Assembly (NCBI RefSeq): GCF_029674545.1 | Contig: NZ_CP121354.1 | Coordinates: 2,179,001-2,243,000 of the forward strand | Direction of reading: 5' to 3' | Length of the DNA: 64,000 bases | DNA from: Mesorhizobium sp. WSM4904 | GTDB lineage: Bacteria; Pseudomonadota; Alphaproteobacteria; Rhizobiales; Rhizobiaceae | In this document: piece after piece, positions 50,021-59,710 of the stretch | Layout: each line of letters opens with the position of its first letter | Position numbering within the stretch: position 1 is the first letter of the stretch | Made by a program: the position numbers and the translations under genes | Notes under the pieces: generated by a model | The model's database searches: none | What the model saw: only the letters and a program-made list of their open reading frames with translations | Told to the model about the DNA's origin: nothing

Positions 50021-50998
50021 ATGCTGAACAGACGCAGATTCTTGACCAGCACCGCCGCGGCCGGCGCTGCCGGTTTCGCCGCTTTGCACCTCACGCCGGC
50101 CTTGGCGCAGGATATCCCGCAGATCCAGATATTCGTGCCGGCGGCACCCGGCGGCGGCTGGGACCAGACCGCTCGCACGATCGACCAGGTGCTGCGCTCC
50201 GAAAAGCTGATCTCGGGCTCGCAGATCACCAATGTCGGGGGCGCCGGCGGCACGGTCGGCCTGCCGCAATTCGTCAACCAGTGGAAGGGCAAGGGCAATT
50301 CGCTGATGGTCGCCGGCATGGTCATGGTCGGCGCCATCATTGCCAACAAGGCCGCCAACAACCTGACCGAAGTGACCCCGATCGCCCGCCTCACCGGCGA
50401 GTTCGAGGCGCTGGTCGTGCCGGCCGCCTCGCCATTCAAGACGGCTAATGATTTCGTCGCCGCGCTCAAGGAGGATCCGACCAAGGTTCCGGTGGCCGGC
50501 GGCTCAGCCGGCGGCTCCGACCACATCCTGTTCGGCCTGATCGCCAAGACGGCCGGCGTCCCCGCGGCCAACCTGTCCTATGTGCCTTTCGCCGGCGGCG
50601 GCGAGGCGTTGTCGGCGCTGCTCGGCAACCAGGTCGCGGCCGGCATTTCCGGCTATGGCGAGTTCTCCGAGCAGATCAAGGCGGGCGCGCTCAGGCTGCT
50701 GGCGATCTCGTCCGACAAGCGCCAGGAAGGCATCGACGCGCCGACCCTGAAGGAGGCCGGCATCGACGTCGAGCTGTTCAACTGGCGCGGCGTCTTTGCC
50801 CCGCCCGGCGTTTCCGACGAAGACAAGGCGGCGATGATCAAGCTGGTCGAGACCATGGCCAAGAGCGACGCCTGGGCGACCGAGTGCAAGAACCGCATCT
50901 GGACGCCGATCCTGCTGACCGGCGACGACTACGCAAAATTCGTTTCCGAAGACACGGCCCGCATCGGCGCCATCCTCAAGGATCTCGGCCTCGCCTGA
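50021..50998 (+). CDS. tctC: TctC-family tripartite tricarboxylate transporter substrate-binding protein
   Basis: Periplasmic receptor of the TTT transporter. 325 residues with a twin-arginine-like signal (MLNRRRFLTSTAAAGAAGFA, ending ALA-Q) and the family body: IQIFVPAAPGGGWDQTARTI, NVGGAGGTVGLPQF, ANDFVAALKEDPTKVPVAGGSAGGSDHILF (split) and GQVAAGISGYGEF-like loop. The RRRFLT motif suggests Tat or a Tat-like Sec export. GGAGGAATCCC precedes ATG 50021. The ligand class is tricarboxylate or dicarboxylate. Confidence 0.9.
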   Translation: MLNRRRFLTSTAAAGAAGFAALHLTPALAQDIPQIQIFVPAAPGGGWDQTARTIDQVLRSEKLISGSQITNVGGAGGTVGLPQFVNQWKGKGNSLMVAGMVMVGAIIANKAANNLTEVTPIARLTGEFEALVVPAASPFKTANDFVAALKEDPTKVPVAGGSAGGSDHILFGLIAKTAGVPAANLSYVPFAGGGEALSALLGNQVAAGISGYGEFSEQIKAGALRLLAISSDKRQEGIDAPTLKEAGIDVELFNWRGVFAPPGVSDEDKAAMIKLVETMAKSDAWATECKNRIWTPILLTGDDYAKFVSEDTARIGAILKDLGLA

Positions 50999-51124
50999 GT
51001 TCCGGCCCGCGCGATGTCCGAAGGGGGCAACGTCCCCCTTCGGAACAGCGTGGACAGATGATCGAGCGGCGGTGAAACTGCGGCGATGCCGGCGACTGCA
51101 AGCCGGCCATCCGGGGAGGAGACC

Positions 51125-51661
51125 ATGAGCACCAGCGACCAGCAGGCGTCACCGCCGCGCCCTGCCGTACCGGAAATGTTGATCGGCATCGGACTTCTGG
51201 CCTGCGCCGGCGCGGTTGCCTGGCAGACCCTGGCGATCCCGGCGTCGCCGCTCTATTCCAAGGTCGGTCCGAAGGTCTTTCCCTACATCACCATGGCCGG
51301 CATGGTGGTCCTGTCGCTGCTGCTCATCTTGGCCGCCCTGCGCGGCGGCTGGCAGCCCGAGGAAGAAAAGGAAACGCCGACCGACTGGAAGGCGATGGGT
51401 TTCGTGATCGCCGGGCTCGTCGCCAATCTCGTGCTCATCCAGCCGCTCGGTTTCACCGCCGCCTCGGTCATCATGTTCGTGCTGGTCTGCTTCGGCTTCG
51501 GCAGCCGGCATCCGCTGCGCGACGCGCTGCTTGGCCTGGTCCTGGCGCTGGCGGCTTATTTCGGCTTTGCCAGGGCGCTCGGCGTCAACATCGGCGCCGG
51601 CCTGATCGAGAACCAGCTCAATGCGTTGATCAACGCCGTCTTGGGCATCGGGAAGGGCTGA
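51125..51661 (+). CDS. tctB: Tripartite tricarboxylate transporter small membrane subunit TctB
   Basis: 178 residues. After a short polar N-terminus come four helices: [79 protein letters not shown] and [18 protein letters not shown] (as sections). A '[13 protein letters not shown]' motif is typical. GGGGAGGAGACC precedes ATG 51125. It lies 4 bp before tctA and 126 bp after tctC. Confidence 0.87.
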   Translation: MSTSDQQASPPRPAVPEMLIGIGLLACAGAVAWQTLAIPASPLYSKVGPKVFPYITMAGMVVLSLLLILAALRGGWQPEEEKETPTDWKAMGFVIAGLVANLVLIQPLGFTAASVIMFVLVCFGFGSRHPLRDALLGLVLALAAYFGFARALGVNIGAGLIENQLNALINAVLGIGKG

Positions 51662-51665
51662 GGCG

Positions 51666-53189
51666 ATGGACACGCTCGGTTATCTCGCGCACGGATTCGC
51701 GGTCGCCTTCACGCCGACCAATCTCTTGTGGTGCCTGCTCGGCACGACGCTCGGAACCGCGATCGGCGTGCTGCCCGGCCTCGGGCCGGCGCTGACCATC
51801 GCGCTGCTCCTGCCGATCACCTACCAGGTGGCGCCGGAGGCTTCCTTCATCCTGTTTGCCGGCATCTATTACGGCGCCATGTACGGCGGCTCGACGACCT
51901 CGATCCTGCTCAACACGCCGGGCGAAAGCGCAACGATCGTCACTGCGCTCGAAGGCAACCGGATGGCGCGCTCGGGGCGTGGCGGCGCGGCGCTTGCGAC
52001 CTCGGCGATCGGCTCCTTCGTGGCCGGCACGCTCGGCACGCTGGGCGTCGCCTTCCTGGCGCCGATCGTGGTCAAGTTCGCGCTGGCCTTCGGGCCGGCC
52101 GAGTATTTTTCGCTGATGGTGCTCGCCTTCATCACCGTTTCGGCGGTGCTCGGCTCATCCTCGGTGCGGGGGCTCACCAGCCTGTTCGGCGGCTTCGTCA
52201 TCGGCATGATCGGCGTCGATCTGCAGACCGGGCAGCCGCGCTTCACCTTCGGCATGGGCGAATTGCTCGACGGCGTCGACGTCATCGTCGTCGCGGTCGG
52301 CCTCTTCGCGGTCGGCGAGACGCTCTACATGGCCTCGCGCCGCTATGCCGGCAGGGACGAGATCGTGCCGCTGAAGGGCTCGCTCTACATGACGGCTTCC
52401 GAGTGGGCGCGCTCGTGGAAGCCGTGGCTGCGCGGCGCCGCGATCGGCTTCCCGATCGGCGCCATGCCGGCCGGCGGCGCCGAGATCCCGACCTTCCTGT
52501 CCTACGCGATCGAGAAGAAGCTCTCCAAGCACAAGGAGGAATTCGGCACGGTCGGCGCCATCGAAGGCGTCGCCGGGCCGGAAGCCGCCAACAACGCGTC
52601 CGCCGCCGGCGTGCTGGTGCCGATGCTCACGCTCGGCCTGCCGACCTCGGCGACCGCGGCTATCATGCTGTCCGCCTTCCAGAGCTACGGCATCAATCCC
52701 GGGCCGCTGCTGTTGACGACCCAGGCCAACCTCGTCTGGGGTCTGATCGCCAGCCTGTTCATCGCCAACGTCATCCTGGTCATCCTGAACCTGCCGCTGA
52801 TCGGCCTGTGGGTGCGTCTGCTGAAAATCCCGGCGCCGCAGCTTTATGCCGGCATCCTGGTGTTCGCCACCGTCGGCACCTATGGCATCTCGCAGTCGCC
52901 GATCGACCTCGTGATCCTCTATCTGCTGGGGATCGCCGGCTTCCTGATGCGGCGCTTCGATTTCCCGACGGCGCCCGTCATCATCGGCATGATCCTCGGG
53001 CCGCTCGCCGAGACGCAGTTTCGCCGGGCGATGACGATCGCCAATGGCGACTGGACGGTGTTCTACCGGCACCCGCTGTCGCTCACGCTTTTGACGCTCG
53101 CCTTCGTCGGTCTCGTCGGTCCGCATGTCTGGGCCTATGTCGAGCACCGGCGCACGCGCGGGCCGGAGCATGTGCCAGGCGATGCCTGA
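51666..53189 (+). CDS. tctA: Tripartite tricarboxylate transporter large permease TctA
   Basis: 507 residues, about 12 helices. The family motifs are [40 protein letters not shown] and the matching second-half copy [20 protein letters not shown], plus [20 protein letters not shown]. Drives sodium- or proton-coupled uptake with TctB and the TctC receptor. Starts 4 bp after tctB and is followed after 15 bp by the CoA transferase gene. Confidence 0.93.
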   Translation: MDTLGYLAHGFAVAFTPTNLLWCLLGTTLGTAIGVLPGLGPALTIALLLPITYQVAPEASFILFAGIYYGAMYGGSTTSILLNTPGESATIVTALEGNRMARSGRGGAALATSAIGSFVAGTLGTLGVAFLAPIVVKFALAFGPAEYFSLMVLAFITVSAVLGSSSVRGLTSLFGGFVIGMIGVDLQTGQPRFTFGMGELLDGVDVIVVAVGLFAVGETLYMASRRYAGRDEIVPLKGSLYMTASEWARSWKPWLRGAAIGFPIGAMPAGGAEIPTFLSYAIEKKLSKHKEEFGTVGAIEGVAGPEAANNASAAGVLVPMLTLGLPTSATAAIMLSAFQSYGINPGPLLLTTQANLVWGLIASLFIANVILVILNLPLIGLWVRLLKIPAPQLYAGILVFATVGTYGISQSPIDLVILYLLGIAGFLMRRFDFPTAPVIIGMILGPLAETQFRRAMTIANGDWTVFYRHPLSLTLLTLAFVGLVGPHVWAYVEHRRTRGPEHVPGDA

Positions 53190-53204
53190 GCGATTGCCAA
53201 GATC

Positions 53205-54389
53205 ATGACAGACCTGCTTTCCGGCATCCGCGTCCTCGACCTCACCAACGTGCTCGCAGGCCCTTACTGCGCCTACCAGCTGGCGCTGCTCGGCGCCGAC
53301 GTCATCAAGGTCGAGGCGCCGCCGGGCGGCGATCTCGCGCGCCAGCTCGGCGCCTCGCCGGAACTCAACCAGGCGGGAATGGGCGCATCCTTCCTGGCGC
53401 AGAATGCCGGCAAACGGTCGGTCGTGCTCGACCTGAAGAAGGTGGAAGAGCGCGACCGCTTTCTCGATCTCGTCGCCACCTCCGACGCGCTGGTCGAGAA
53501 TTTCCGGCCCGGCGTGATGGATCGGCTCGGTCTCGGGCACGAGAGGCTGAAGGAAGTCCGGCCGAGCCTCGTCTATTGCGCGATATCCGGGTTCGGCCAG
53601 ACCGGACCGATGCGCGGCAACCCTGCCTATGACCAGATCATCCAAGGGTTGTCGGGGATCATGAGCATAACCGGCACGCCGGAGACCGCGCCGTTGCGCG
53701 TCGGCTATCCCGTCGCCGACACGCTTGGCGGGCTGGTCGGGGCCTTTGCGATCGCCGCGGCGCTTGTCAGGCAGAAGACGAGCGGCGAGGGCGCCTTCCT
53801 CGACGTCTCGATGCTCGAATGCACGCTGTCGGCGCTGGGTTGGCCGGTGTCGAATTATCTGACGGCCGGCGTCGAGCCGCGGCCGATGGGCAACGAGAAC
53901 ATGACGGCCGCGCCCTCGGGAGCCTTCCGCACCGGCGAAGGGCTGCTCAACATCGCCGCCAACAAGCAGGAGCAGTTCGTCACCCTTTGCGGGCTGATCG
54001 GACGCCCTGAACTGGCGTCGGATCCGCGCTTCGCCGAACGCGAGACACGCAAGGAGAACCGGGCAGCGCTGAAGGCGTTGATCGAGGAAGCGCTTGCCGG
54101 CGCCTCGGCCGCGATCTGGGAAGAAAAGCTCAACCGGGCCGGCGTGCCGGCGGGACGTGTGCTGACGATCCCGCAAGTGCTGGAGGAACGCCAGGTGACG
54201 GAGCGCGGCATGGCGACCCGCTTCCAGCATGTATCCGGCATGGAGGAGCCGCTGACGGTGGTGCGCGGCGGCTTCATGGTCGACGGCGCGGCACCGGCGC
54301 CCGCCCGGCCGCCACCGCGGCTCGGCGAGCATCTGGACGAGGTGTTCGCCGCGTTGCCGGCGAGCGACAAAACGAGGGCGCGAGCATGA
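53205..54389 (+). CDS. CaiB/BaiF family class III CoA transferase
   Basis: 394 residues. RVLDLTNVLAGPYCAYQLALLGADVIKVE opens the family fold (residues about 7-36); the catalytic Asp lies in GEGAFLDVSMLECTLSA; GFGQTGPMRGNPAYDQIIQGLSGIMSITG (split) is the conserved central loop. It transfers CoA from a donor thioester to a carboxylic acid. The substrate is probably the acid imported by TctCBA. It overlaps the lyase gene by 4 bp (ATGA), so the two work together. Confidence 0.88.
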   Translation: MTDLLSGIRVLDLTNVLAGPYCAYQLALLGADVIKVEAPPGGDLARQLGASPELNQAGMGASFLAQNAGKRSVVLDLKKVEERDRFLDLVATSDALVENFRPGVMDRLGLGHERLKEVRPSLVYCAISGFGQTGPMRGNPAYDQIIQGLSGIMSITGTPETAPLRVGYPVADTLGGLVGAFAIAAALVRQKTSGEGAFLDVSMLECTLSALGWPVSNYLTAGVEPRPMGNENMTAAPSGAFRTGEGLLNIAANKQEQFVTLCGLIGRPELASDPRFAERETRKENRAALKALIEEALAGASAAIWEEKLNRAGVPAGRVLTIPQVLEERQVTERGMATRFQHVSGMEEPLTVVRGGFMVDGAAPAPARPPPRLGEHLDEVFAALPASDKTRARA

Positions 54390-55225
54390 GCGCGGAGAAG
54401 AAGACCGGCCGCGAGCGTGGCGAGGAATGGTGGCAGACCGGCATCATCGAGATGCATCCCGGCGTGATCCGGCTGCGCGGCTACGAGATCCAGGACCTGA
54501 TCGGCCGAGTCAGCTTTCCGGCGATGATCTGGCTGATGCTGCGCGGCGAATTGCCGAGCGAGGAGCAGGCGGCGCTGCTCGGCATCGCGCTGGGAGCTGC
54601 CGTCGATCACGGCCCGCAGGCGCCCTCGATCGCGATCGCGCGCATGGCCGCCACTTGTGGCGTCGGCATCAACAACGCCATGGCCTCCGCCATCAACGTG
54701 CTGGGCGACGTGCACGGCGGCGCCGGCGAGCAGGCGCTCGCCTTATATGGCGACATTGCCGCCGCGATGGATGGCGGCGCAGGTCTTGCGGAAGCGGTGT
54801 CGGCGCGGCTCGATCGTTTCTTTGCCGAGGAGAAAGGCTATGTGCCCGGCCTCGGCCATCGCTTCCATCCAATCGATCCGCGGGTGCCCCGCCTCATGGA
54901 ACTGACGCGCGCGTTTGCCGCGCGCGGCAGCGTCAGCGGGCGCTTCGCCGGCATTGCCGAGGCGATCGAGGCGGAGGTCGCAACGCGCAAGGGCAAGACG
55001 ATCCCGCTCAACATCGACGGCGCCACCGCCGTCATCTATGGCGAGCTCGGCTTCCCGCCGCCACTGACGCGCGGTCTCTTCGTGCTGTCGCGCTCGGTCG
55101 GCATCCTGGCGCATGCCTGGGAGCAGTCGCAGGAGAGCGACCGCAACAAGGGACCGCTGCCCAAGGAATGGCTATGGGCTTATACCGGCACGCCGGCACG
55201 GCCTTTTCCTGGCGACGCCGATTAA
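54386..55225 (+). CDS. Citryl-CoA lyase / short citrate-synthase-fold enzyme
   Basis: 279 residues, about 100 shorter than citrate synthase. All three catalytic residues are present: His in GDVHGGAGEQAL, His in GLGHRFHPIDPR, and Asp in NIDGATAVIYGELGFP. A short citrate-synthase homologue next to a CoA transferase and a tricarboxylate transporter fits citryl-CoA (or a related acyl-CoA) cleavage to acetyl-CoA and oxaloacetate. Citrate synthase itself is less likely given length and context. Coupled to the CoA transferase by ATGA. Confidence 0.82.
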   Translation: MSAEKKTGRERGEEWWQTGIIEMHPGVIRLRGYEIQDLIGRVSFPAMIWLMLRGELPSEEQAALLGIALGAAVDHGPQAPSIAIARMAATCGVGINNAMASAINVLGDVHGGAGEQALALYGDIAAAMDGGAGLAEAVSARLDRFFAEEKGYVPGLGHRFHPIDPRVPRLMELTRAFAARGSVSGRFAGIAEAIEAEVATRKGKTIPLNIDGATAVIYGELGFPPPLTRGLFVLSRSVGILAHAWEQSQESDRNKGPLPKEWLWAYTGTPARPFPGDAD

Positions 55226-55235
55226 AGAGATTCTG

Positions 55236-55703
55236 TCAGGCCGGAACGGTCGCCGGGATCGTCAAATCCCTGAGCAGCGTCGAAAGCTCCGGCTCGTCGA
55301 TGAGCAAGGCGGCATCGGCAGGCGGCAGCCAGGCCCGCTGTCGGTTCGCGGCCTCCCGCCAGTCGGTCATCTCCTCGGTGACCTCGAGCAGATAGACGGC
55401 CACGTCGACGCGAATGAAACCGTTGGCCATGCGTTTCCAGTAGGAATAGGTGCCCGCGGGCTGCTTCAGCGCCTTGCCCAGCACGCCGGCCTCTTCCTGG
55501 GCTTCGATAGCAGCCGCCTTGCGCCCGCTCTTGCCCTTCATCGGCCAGCCCTTGGGGACGATGAAGCGCCTGGTCGTGCGTGAGGTGACCACCAGCACCT
55601 CGATGTCGCCGTCTTCGCGCAGACGAAAGGGGATGGCCGCCACCTGGCGGATCCGTGCTCCTTTCTTTGCTCTGCGTACCGCTTTCTTCTTGGCTGTTGC
55701 CAT
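55236..55703 (-). CDS. Nudix hydrolase
   Basis: 155 residues, with a Lys-rich N-terminus. The Nudix box is recognisable but incomplete: PKGWPMKGKSGRKAAAIEAQ then EEAGV. The EE pair that binds metal is there, but the first Glu is replaced by Lys and the R of REUxEE by I. This degenerate form (PKGWPMKGKSGRKAA) is common in alphaproteobacterial NUDIX proteins of the DIPP-like group, so it is not a sign of decay. ATG 55703 was chosen over a Met 8 codons earlier. Convergent with the lyase gene. Confidence 0.85.
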   Translation of the reverse strand: MATAKKKAVRRAKKGARIRQVAAIPFRLREDGDIEVLVVTSRTTRRFIVPKGWPMKGKSGRKAAAIEAQEEAGVLGKALKQPAGTYSYWKRMANGFIRVDVAVYLLEVTEEMTDWREAANRQRAWLPPADAALLIDEPELSTLLRDLTIPATVPA

Positions 55704-55851
55704 CCCAAAATCCGATGAGAGCAGCATCCGCCCCGCGCGTCATGCGCGTACGGCAAAAGCCTTACCCCTGCAAACCCCAAAACCATCGTCCTTGCAATCC
55801 GGCATTTTGCCAGCAAGTAAGTCGGCTAAATAAACGGAAAAAGCCGGAATG

Positions 55852-56157
55852 TCAGCGGCAGACCCGCGAAATCGTGGTGCCAATTACCTGGGACTGGCAA
55901 TTCTGCTTGACGATCGGCACTTCAGGGCGAGGCTTCGGCGCGATCTGCCGGTCCTGTTCGCGGTATAGCTGCTGCTGTTGCTGGAACTGCTGCCGCTGCA
56001 GTTGGTTCCGGAGTGTTTGCAGTTCGTTCTGTTGGATCAGCGCGTTGCGGTTCGTCGGGATGACGACCTGAGCCGAGGCGTTTGAAGCCACACCCCAAAG
56101 GGTAGCAGACACCACGGCCGCCGAGGTCATGATTGCCAAAAAGCGAGGATGCGACAT
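55852..56157 (-). CDS. Small Gln-rich secreted protein, function unknown
   Basis: 101 residues. A signal peptide (MSHPRFLAIMTSAAVVSATL...ASNASA) is followed by a Gln-rich helix that is probably a coiled coil (LQTLRNQLQRQQFQQQQQLY) and a C-terminal part with two cysteines (KQNCQSQVIGTTISRVCR). GGAAGGAAGCA precedes ATG 56157. It lies between the Nudix gene and kdpE, on the same strand, with 84 bp to kdpE. No family recognised; the two Cys may form a periplasmic disulfide. Confidence 0.7.
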   Translation of the reverse strand: MSHPRFLAIMTSAAVVSATLWGVASNASAQVVIPTNRNALIQQNELQTLRNQLQRQQFQQQQQLYREQDRQIAPKPRPEVPIVKQNCQSQVIGTTISRVCR

Positions 56158-56241
56158 TGCTTCCTTCCCGCATGAAAAAACGGAACCTGCCCATAATATA
56201 GGGGATTTGTCCGGATGTACCATGGTTCAGGCTTGCGTCAG

Positions 56242-56934
56242 CTAGTCGACCTCACGCAAGCGATAGCCGACGCCGGTCTCGGTGATGATGTAGCGCGGCT
56301 GGTCCGGCGTCTTCTCGATCTTCTGCCTCAATTGGCGGACATAGACCCTTAGATACTGCACGTCGGTCGAATCGTTCCAGATCTGCTTCATCAGGAATTG
56401 GTGGGTGAGCACCTTGCCGGCATACTGCACGAGCATGCGCAGAATGTCGTATTCCTTGGGCGACAGCTTCACTTCCTTGCCTTCGACCTTGACGATGCGT
56501 TTCACCAGGTCGACCGACAGGTCTCCGGTCTGGAATACCGGCTTCTCGCCCTGCTGCTGGAACTTGTGGCGCAGCGCCACCCGGATGCGGGCGACCAGCT
56601 CATTCATGCCAAAGGGTTTTGTCACGTAGTCGTCGGCACCGAGCTCGAGCGCCGAGACGATGCCGGCCTCGTCGGTGCGGCTCGAAAGGATGACGACCGG
56701 AATGTCCAGGCCGTCGTTACGCCATTTGCCGAGAAGCTCGAGGCCGGTCATGCCGGGCAGACCGAGGTCGAGCAGGATCAGGTCGGGCCGTTCCGCCTGC
56801 ACGAACTCGATTGCGGCCTTGGCATTCGGCGCCTCGGAGACCGTATAGCCCTGGCTGCCGAGGCCGACCCGAAGCAATTTGCGGATCGGCGGCTCGTCGT
56901 CGACGACCAGGATGCTGACGTTCTGGCTGGTCAT
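56242..56934 (-). CDS. kdpE: Response regulator KdpE
   Basis: 230 residues: receiver (ILVVDDEPPIRKLLR, phospho-acceptor Asp in LILLDLGLPGMTGLEL, switch Lys in YVTKPFGMNEL) and an OmpR/PhoB winged-helix output (VKLSPKEYDILRMLVQYAGKVLTHQFLMKQIW in pieces). Partner of KdpD. Activates the kdp operon at low K+ or high osmolarity. It overlaps kdpD by 4 bp (ATGA). Confidence 0.95.
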   Translation of the reverse strand: MTSQNVSILVVDDEPPIRKLLRVGLGSQGYTVSEAPNAKAAIEFVQAERPDLILLDLGLPGMTGLELLGKWRNDGLDIPVVILSSRTDEAGIVSALELGADDYVTKPFGMNELVARIRVALRHKFQQQGEKPVFQTGDLSVDLVKRIVKVEGKEVKLSPKEYDILRMLVQYAGKVLTHQFLMKQIWNDSTDVQYLRVYVRQLRQKIEKTPDQPRYIITETGVGYRLREVD

Positions 56935-59654
56935 GCGGCGTCATCCGTCTTGGCGACGGCCAAGTCCGGAATTTCCTCCGGAACCGGCATGCGGATGGTG
57001 AAGATCGCGCCCGGCCGGTCGGTGCGGTTCGCCGCCGAGATCGCGCCGCCCATGGCCTCGATGAAGCCCCGGCTGATCGACAGACCGAGACCCGTGCCGG
57101 CGCGGACCTGGTCGCGCTTGCGCACGCGGTAGAAGGTGTCGAAGATGCGCTCGAGGTCGTCGACCGGAATGCCCGGTCCCTCGTCCATGATCTGCAGGAT
57201 GACGGACCCGTTGTCGAGCCAGCCTTGCAGGCGGATGGCCGAGCCTGGCGGCGCATATTTCGCGGCATTGTCGAGAAGATTGAACAGCACCTGCTCGAAC
57301 AGGACAGGGTCGAGGCGCAGCATCGGCAGGTCCGGCGGAATGTCGGTGTCGATCCGATGCTCGCCGGTGATCTTGCGGGCCCGATCGAGCGCCGAGCCGA
57401 CGATGTCGCCGACATAATGGAAGGCGTAGTTCGGCTCCATCGCGCCCGACTCGATCTTGGTCATGTCGAGCAGGTTGGCGATGAAGCGGTTCAGCCGCTC
57501 CGATTCGTCGACCACGGTCGACAGAAGGTCTGCGCGATCCTTTTCGGGAAGGGCGGCCGCATATTCCCGCAGCGTGCCGGCGGCGCCCATGATGGCGGCA
57601 AGCGGCGTCTTCAGGTCATGCGAGATCGAGGTGAGCAGCGCCGTGCGCAGCCGGTCCGCTTCCGCCGCCAGCCTGGCACGGTCGACATCGGCGACAAGCT
57701 GGATGCGCTCGATGGCGACCGCCGCCTGATCGGCAAGCGCGTCGAGAAGACGCTGCTGCTCGGACGTCAGCAACGGGCCTTGCCTGTCGTTGTCGAGGCC
57801 AACGACGCCGACCGCCGTGCGCCCAGTCCGCAAAGGGAGGTAGAGACGCTTCGCGCCGGGCAGCGTGTCGGCGCCGCGGCCGGCCGGGCGGTCGTGCTCC
57901 CAGGCCCAGCGGGCGGCGGCGATGTCGGCCTCGGCTAGCGTGTCGTCCGGCGGGTAGCCGGCCTTGACCGTGATCGTGCCGTTTTCCGGCAGAAGCAGCA
58001 CCACGCGCACTTTCAGCATGGAGGCGATCTGGAACGCGGTGGCCCACAGCACGTCATCGAGCGTGCCGGCGCCGGCGAGCTTCTTGGCGAAGGAATAGAT
58101 GTCCTCGGTTGCCCGTGCACGCGAGCGGGCGGCGACCGCCTGGCGCTGCACGCGCGCCGTCAGATTGCTGGCTATGACGGCGACAACGAGGAAGGCGGCA
58201 AAGGCGACGATGCTCTCCGGGTCCCTGATCGTCAGCGTGTAGCGCGGCTCGAGGAAGAAGAAGTTGAAGGCAAGGGCACTCAGGAAACAAGCGTAAAGCG
58301 CTGGCCAGAGCCCGAAGGTCACCGCCGACGTCAGCACGGCCAGGAGCAGGACGCTTGCCAGATTGCGAACATCGAAAAACTGGTCGAGAACCGAGCTGAC
58401 GGCCAGTGCACCGGCTACATAGGCCGTGGAGAACAAATAGGGCCAGATCTGGAAAGGCTTCTGCTCGGCGGCCGCTTTCACCCTTGTCGAAGGCGTCCCC
58501 GCGTCGCGCTCGGTGCCCGAAATGACATGCACGCTGATGTCGCCGGCATTGCGGATCAGATCATAGGTGAGCGAGCCCTCGATCAGTTCCCGCCAGCGCG
58601 AGCGGGTCGGCCGGCCGATGACGATATGAGTGAAGTTGTTCGCCGTCGCGTGGCGCACGATGTCCTGGGCGACGTTCTGGCCCGGGATAGTCGCCACCTC
58701 GGCGCCGAGCTGCTCGGCAAGGCGCAGGTTCGTCGCCAGCCGGTCCTTGTCCTCCTCGGACATGCCGGCCAGGCGAGGCGTGTCGACATGCAGCGCCGTC
58801 CAGGGCGCGCGGAGCCGGTCGGCAAGCCGGCGTGCGTAACGGATGCGGGCGGCTCCGCCGGGACGCGAGTCGACGCAGACGAGGACCCGTTCGCCGGCGG
58901 CCCACGGTCCCGGAATGGCGTGGGACTGCATGTGGTTGAGCAACTGCTCGTCGACGCGCTGGGCGGTGCGTCTCAACGCCAGCTCGCGAAGCGCGGTCAG
59001 ATTGCCCGGCGAAAAATAGTTCTCGATCGCACGCTGCGCGGTTTGAGGGAAATAGACCTTGCCTTCATGCAGCCGCTGGATCAGGTCGTTGGGGGTGAGG
59101 TCGATGACCTCGATGTCGTCGGCCTCGTCGATGATGGAATCGGGAACGGTTTCGCGCACCCGGACGCGGGTGATCTGTGCCACGACATCGTTTAGGCTTT
59201 CGACATGCTGGATGTTGAGCGTGGTGTAGACATCGATGCCCTGCGACAGGATCTCCTGCACGTCGAGATAGCGCTTGGGGTGGCGGCTGCCGGGCGCGTT
59301 GGTGTGGGCGAGCTCGTCGACCAGAACCAGCGCCGGGCGCCGTTTCAGGATCGCGTCGATATCCATCTCCTCGAGGACATGGCCGCGATATTCGACCTGG
59401 TGGCGCGGGACCACCTCATAGCCGTCGACCAGCGCCTGGGTCTCCTTGCGGCCGTGCGTTTCGACGACGCCGATCACGACGTCGATGCCGTCGGCCCGGC
59501 GGGCGCGGCCCGCCATCAGCATCTCGTAGGTCTTGCCGACGCCGGGCGCGGCGCCGAGGAATATCCGCAGACGGCCGCGACCCTCCCGCTCAGCGTGCTC
59601 GAGCAGCGCGTCGGGAGATGGTCTGTTCTCCGGGTTTGTCCTGTCGTCCGGCAT
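56931..59654 (-). CDS. kdpD: Sensor histidine kinase KdpD
   Basis: 907 residues from ATG 59654; a TTG three codons earlier is in frame. N-terminal KdpD domain with Walker A (IFLGAAPGVGKTYEMLM), then a Usp-like domain (RVLVCVDSRPGGAARIRYARRL, split), four membrane helices (about 395-500), a GAF region and HisKA/HATPase with SISHDLKTPLAAIMGAAGTL and LGLSISRGFIEAMGG. Senses K+/ionic state. Coupled to kdpE by 4 bp overlap. Confidence 0.95.
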   Translation of the reverse strand: MPDDRTNPENRPSPDALLEHAEREGRGRLRIFLGAAPGVGKTYEMLMAGRARRADGIDVVIGVVETHGRKETQALVDGYEVVPRHQVEYRGHVLEEMDIDAILKRRPALVLVDELAHTNAPGSRHPKRYLDVQEILSQGIDVYTTLNIQHVESLNDVVAQITRVRVRETVPDSIIDEADDIEVIDLTPNDLIQRLHEGKVYFPQTAQRAIENYFSPGNLTALRELALRRTAQRVDEQLLNHMQSHAIPGPWAAGERVLVCVDSRPGGAARIRYARRLADRLRAPWTALHVDTPRLAGMSEEDKDRLATNLRLAEQLGAEVATIPGQNVAQDIVRHATANNFTHIVIGRPTRSRWRELIEGSLTYDLIRNAGDISVHVISGTERDAGTPSTRVKAAAEQKPFQIWPYLFSTAYVAGALAVSSVLDQFFDVRNLASVLLLAVLTSAVTFGLWPALYACFLSALAFNFFFLEPRYTLTIRDPESIVAFAAFLVVAVIASNLTARVQRQAVAARSRARATEDIYSFAKKLAGAGTLDDVLWATAFQIASMLKVRVVLLLPENGTITVKAGYPPDDTLAEADIAAARWAWEHDRPAGRGADTLPGAKRLYLPLRTGRTAVGVVGLDNDRQGPLLTSEQQRLLDALADQAAVAIERIQLVADVDRARLAAEADRLRTALLTSISHDLKTPLAAIMGAAGTLREYAAALPEKDRADLLSTVVDESERLNRFIANLLDMTKIESGAMEPNYAFHYVGDIVGSALDRARKITGEHRIDTDIPPDLPMLRLDPVLFEQVLFNLLDNAAKYAPPGSAIRLQGWLDNGSVILQIMDEGPGIPVDDLERIFDTFYRVRKRDQVRAGTGLGLSISRGFIEAMGGAISAANRTDRPGAIFTIRMPVPEEIPDLAVAKTDDAA

Positions 59655-59710
59655 CAAGTCCAATCATGAATTGCGCCGGGGGTCGTGTCGATCCCCGGCA
59701 CGGGTGCTGA

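Noticed and set aside
55236..55703. Nudix gene as a pseudogene because its box lacks the first Glu and the Arg
   Set aside because: The frame is intact, the EE metal pair is present, and the same altered box is usual in alphaproteobacterial homologues.
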